In this document: positions 62,760 through 64,000 of the stretch, piece after piece
How positions within the stretch are numbered: position 1 is the stretch's first letter
Layout of the letters: the number at the start of each line of letters is the position of its first letter
From: Paenibacillus aquistagni
GTDB taxonomy: Bacteria > Bacillota > Bacilli > Paenibacillales > Paenibacillaceae
Reading direction: 5' to 3'
DNA: 64,000 nucleotides
Assembly (NCBI RefSeq): GCF_900177815.1
Contig: NZ_FXAZ01000001.1
Location: 372,001 to 436,000, forward strand
Program-made: the position numbers and the translations under genes
The notes under the pieces: model-generated
What the model was told of the DNA's origin: nothing
Database searches by the model: none
Seen by the model: the letters and a program-made list of their open reading frames with translations, nothing else

Positions 62760-63521
62760 TTGCAAGTCAGAGCAATACCTACGCTGCCTACACAACCGCC
62801 CAAGAAGCGAAGAAGCACACGTTTGATTTGCATCATTGTTTTATTATGCCTTGTTTTGCTTAGTGTGCTGTTTTTTCGCTCTCCAATCAGCAAGGTCAAC
62901 GACTTGCGATTTGTAGGTAACACGATGGCAGCCAAGGAACAGCTGAGCGAAGCAAGCGGGCTGAAGTCAGGTTCTCCATACTTCTTTATGTCAGAGGAGA
63001 AGATCAAAGAGGCGATCATATCCTCTTATCCCTTCATTCAATCTGTACAGATGGAGAAGCACTTCCCAGGCAAGGTAACGGTATACGTGAAGGAATATGA
63101 GACGGTTGCCTATGAGTTGAAAAGCGATGGACAAGTTGAGGCATGCTTGGAAAATGGCTCTGTTGTCCTTCTTAAGCAGGAAAAGCAGCTTGTATTGGAG
63201 AAGCCTTTATTAACCAACTGGTCAGATCCGAATGGAGATGCCGTGAAAAAGCAGCTTTCCACTTCGCTTGCGGCGATACCAGAAGGGCTTCTTGCTGATA
63301 TTTCTGAGATTAAGTATGACCCTTCCGATTCTTTCAATGATCGAATCAAGATTTATACGAGATCTGGCTTCGAAGTCATTACGACGGTGTCCATGCTGCC
63401 TGACAAGATTGCTTACTTAAGCGGGATCGTCGAGACGCAGGAACCGGGCAGAATCACGATGCTGCAGGCAGACTCTTATATCTCTTATACCAACCTGTCA
63501 AAGGAAAATGCTGACGAGTAA
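62760..63521 (+). CDS. divIB: Cell division protein DivIB/FtsQ
   Basis: A 253-residue bitopic protein: short basic cytoplasmic tail (PKKRRSTR), one helix (about 21-40), then a POTRA domain (VNDLRFVGNTMAAKEQLSEA near 46-65) and a beta domain. It belongs to the DivIB-FtsL-DivIC complex. The start is TTG after GAAGGGGTGGTAGTGA. The order murA-divIB-ftsA is consistent. Confidence 0.92.
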   Translation: MQVRAIPTLPTQPPKKRRSTRLICIIVLLCLVLLSVLFFRSPISKVNDLRFVGNTMAAKEQLSEASGLKSGSPYFFMSEEKIKEAIISSYPFIQSVQMEKHFPGKVTVYVKEYETVAYELKSDGQVEACLENGSVVLLKQEKQLVLEKPLLTNWSDPNGDAVKKQLSTSLAAIPEGLLADISEIKYDPSDSFNDRIKIYTRSGFEVITTVSMLPDKIAYLSGIVETQEPGRITMLQADSYISYTNLSKENADE

Positions 63522-63764
63522 GAGTGGGAAAAAAACTCTACTCAATATACGCAAAAAATGCTAGAATAAGTTTTATGGTATTTCAAGTCATAACCTACTA
63601 AATCTTGCATTTTCAGCACCGTGCTTGTCGAATTCTAGCTGGAATTGACATCTAACAAAATTATTTGTAAAAAAAAGAGGGAATGACTCAGCTTTGTTGA
63701 ATACATACAGAGGAATCCGGGGATACACATACCAATTTATTAGATATATGGGAGGTGCCACGGC
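63522..63764 (+). other. Intergenic region before ftsA
   Basis: The 243 bases hold no gene. A possible extended -10 box, TGCTAGAAT, lies at 63559-63567, but no good -35 lies 17 bases upstream. In Bacillales ftsA often has its own, partly sporulation-linked, promoters; none can be proven here. Confidence 0.4.
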
Positions 63765-64000
63765 TTGAGCAGCAATGACATCATTGTGAGTTTGGACATC
63801 GGTACATCCAAAGTGCGCGCTATAATCGGCGAGATTAACAACGGGACACTGCAAATTATCGGCGTTGGATCTGCTGAATCAGAAGGTATTCGCAAAGGTG
63901 CGATTGTAGATATTGACCAGACTGTGCAATCCATTCGCAATGCGGTTGAGCATGCGGAGCGTATGGTCGGTATTGAAATATCCGAAGTCTATGTGGGTAT
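63765..64000 (+). CDS. ftsA: Cell division protein FtsA, N-terminal part (cut by window end)
   Basis: An actin-like ATPase that anchors FtsZ to the membrane. It begins at TTG (MSSNDIIVSLDIGTSKVRAI) with GGGAGGTG at 63750-63757, seven bases upstream. The phosphate-1 motif SLDIGTSKV and the following IIGVGSAESEGIRKG are characteristic. The frame stays open to the window edge. Confidence 0.95.
   Translation, partial: MSSNDIIVSLDIGTSKVRAIIGEINNGTLQIIGVGSAESEGIRKGAIVDIDQTVQSIRNAVEHAERMVGIEISEVYVG

Overview
The window is a chromosomal stretch of a spore-forming Bacillales bacterium, most likely Paenibacillus or a close relative. The evidence is Bacillus-type gene order (yqfF-ybeY-dgkA-cdd-era-yqzL-recO-glyQS, then yqxD-dnaG-sigA-trmK), sporulation genes (spoVD, spoVE, an RsfA-like regulator, a YhcN/YlaJ lipoprotein), a Gram-positive T-box, a type B-like RNase P RNA, bacillithiol synthesis (bshC), and lineage-specific families such as DUF2626, DUF3397, DUF3907 and DUF1540. 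No species can be named from the sequence alone. No prophage, insertion sequence, CRISPR array, tRNA or rRNA gene was seen; almost everything is core genome.

Positions 1-17022 hold RNA, DNA and translation housekeeping: phoH, the c-di-AMP hydrolase yqfF, ybeY, dgkA, cdd, era, yqzL and recO. A glycine T-box riboswitch with its own promoter precedes glyQS. The macromolecular synthesis genes yqxD, dnaG and sigA follow, then a membrane protein that seems to start at CTG, trmK and a Nif3-like gene. Positions 17023-25400 hold rnpB with a clear promoter and terminator, a secreted subtilase on the minus strand, small conserved genes (ypuI-like, DUF1540), a cysteine desulfurase/thiI pair behind an attenuator-like leader, and a TerC-family membrane protein.

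Positions 25401-40000 resemble the ylaG-ylaK block of B. subtilis (typA, ylaH, ylaJ, ylaK) with an LCP-family protein. A nitrite assimilation operon nirB-nirD-nirC follows, behind an FNR/CRP-like site placed exactly for class II activation. After it come an extracellular solute-binding-like protein, a secreted coiled-coil protein, a methyltransferase and DUF2626. Positions 40001-47000 hold an RsfA-like regulator, panE, DUF3397, bshC, adenosylhomocysteinase and a DUF4349 lipoprotein.

From 47001 to the end is the division and cell wall cluster: mraZ (behind three 10-bp-spaced operator repeats), rsmH, ftsL, pbpB, spoVD, murE, murF, mraY, murD, spoVE, murG, a decayed murB, murA, divIB and the start of ftsA. 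MurA, MurE, MurF, MurD, MraY and MurG make lipid II; MurE has the DNPR motif of the meso-diaminopimelate-adding type. The most notable observation is that murB, the second committed step of the pathway, is a wreck in its usual place: its C-terminus is clearly recognisable, but there are at least three frameshifts and a deletion of about 90 codons. The cell should therefore carry another MurB elsewhere.
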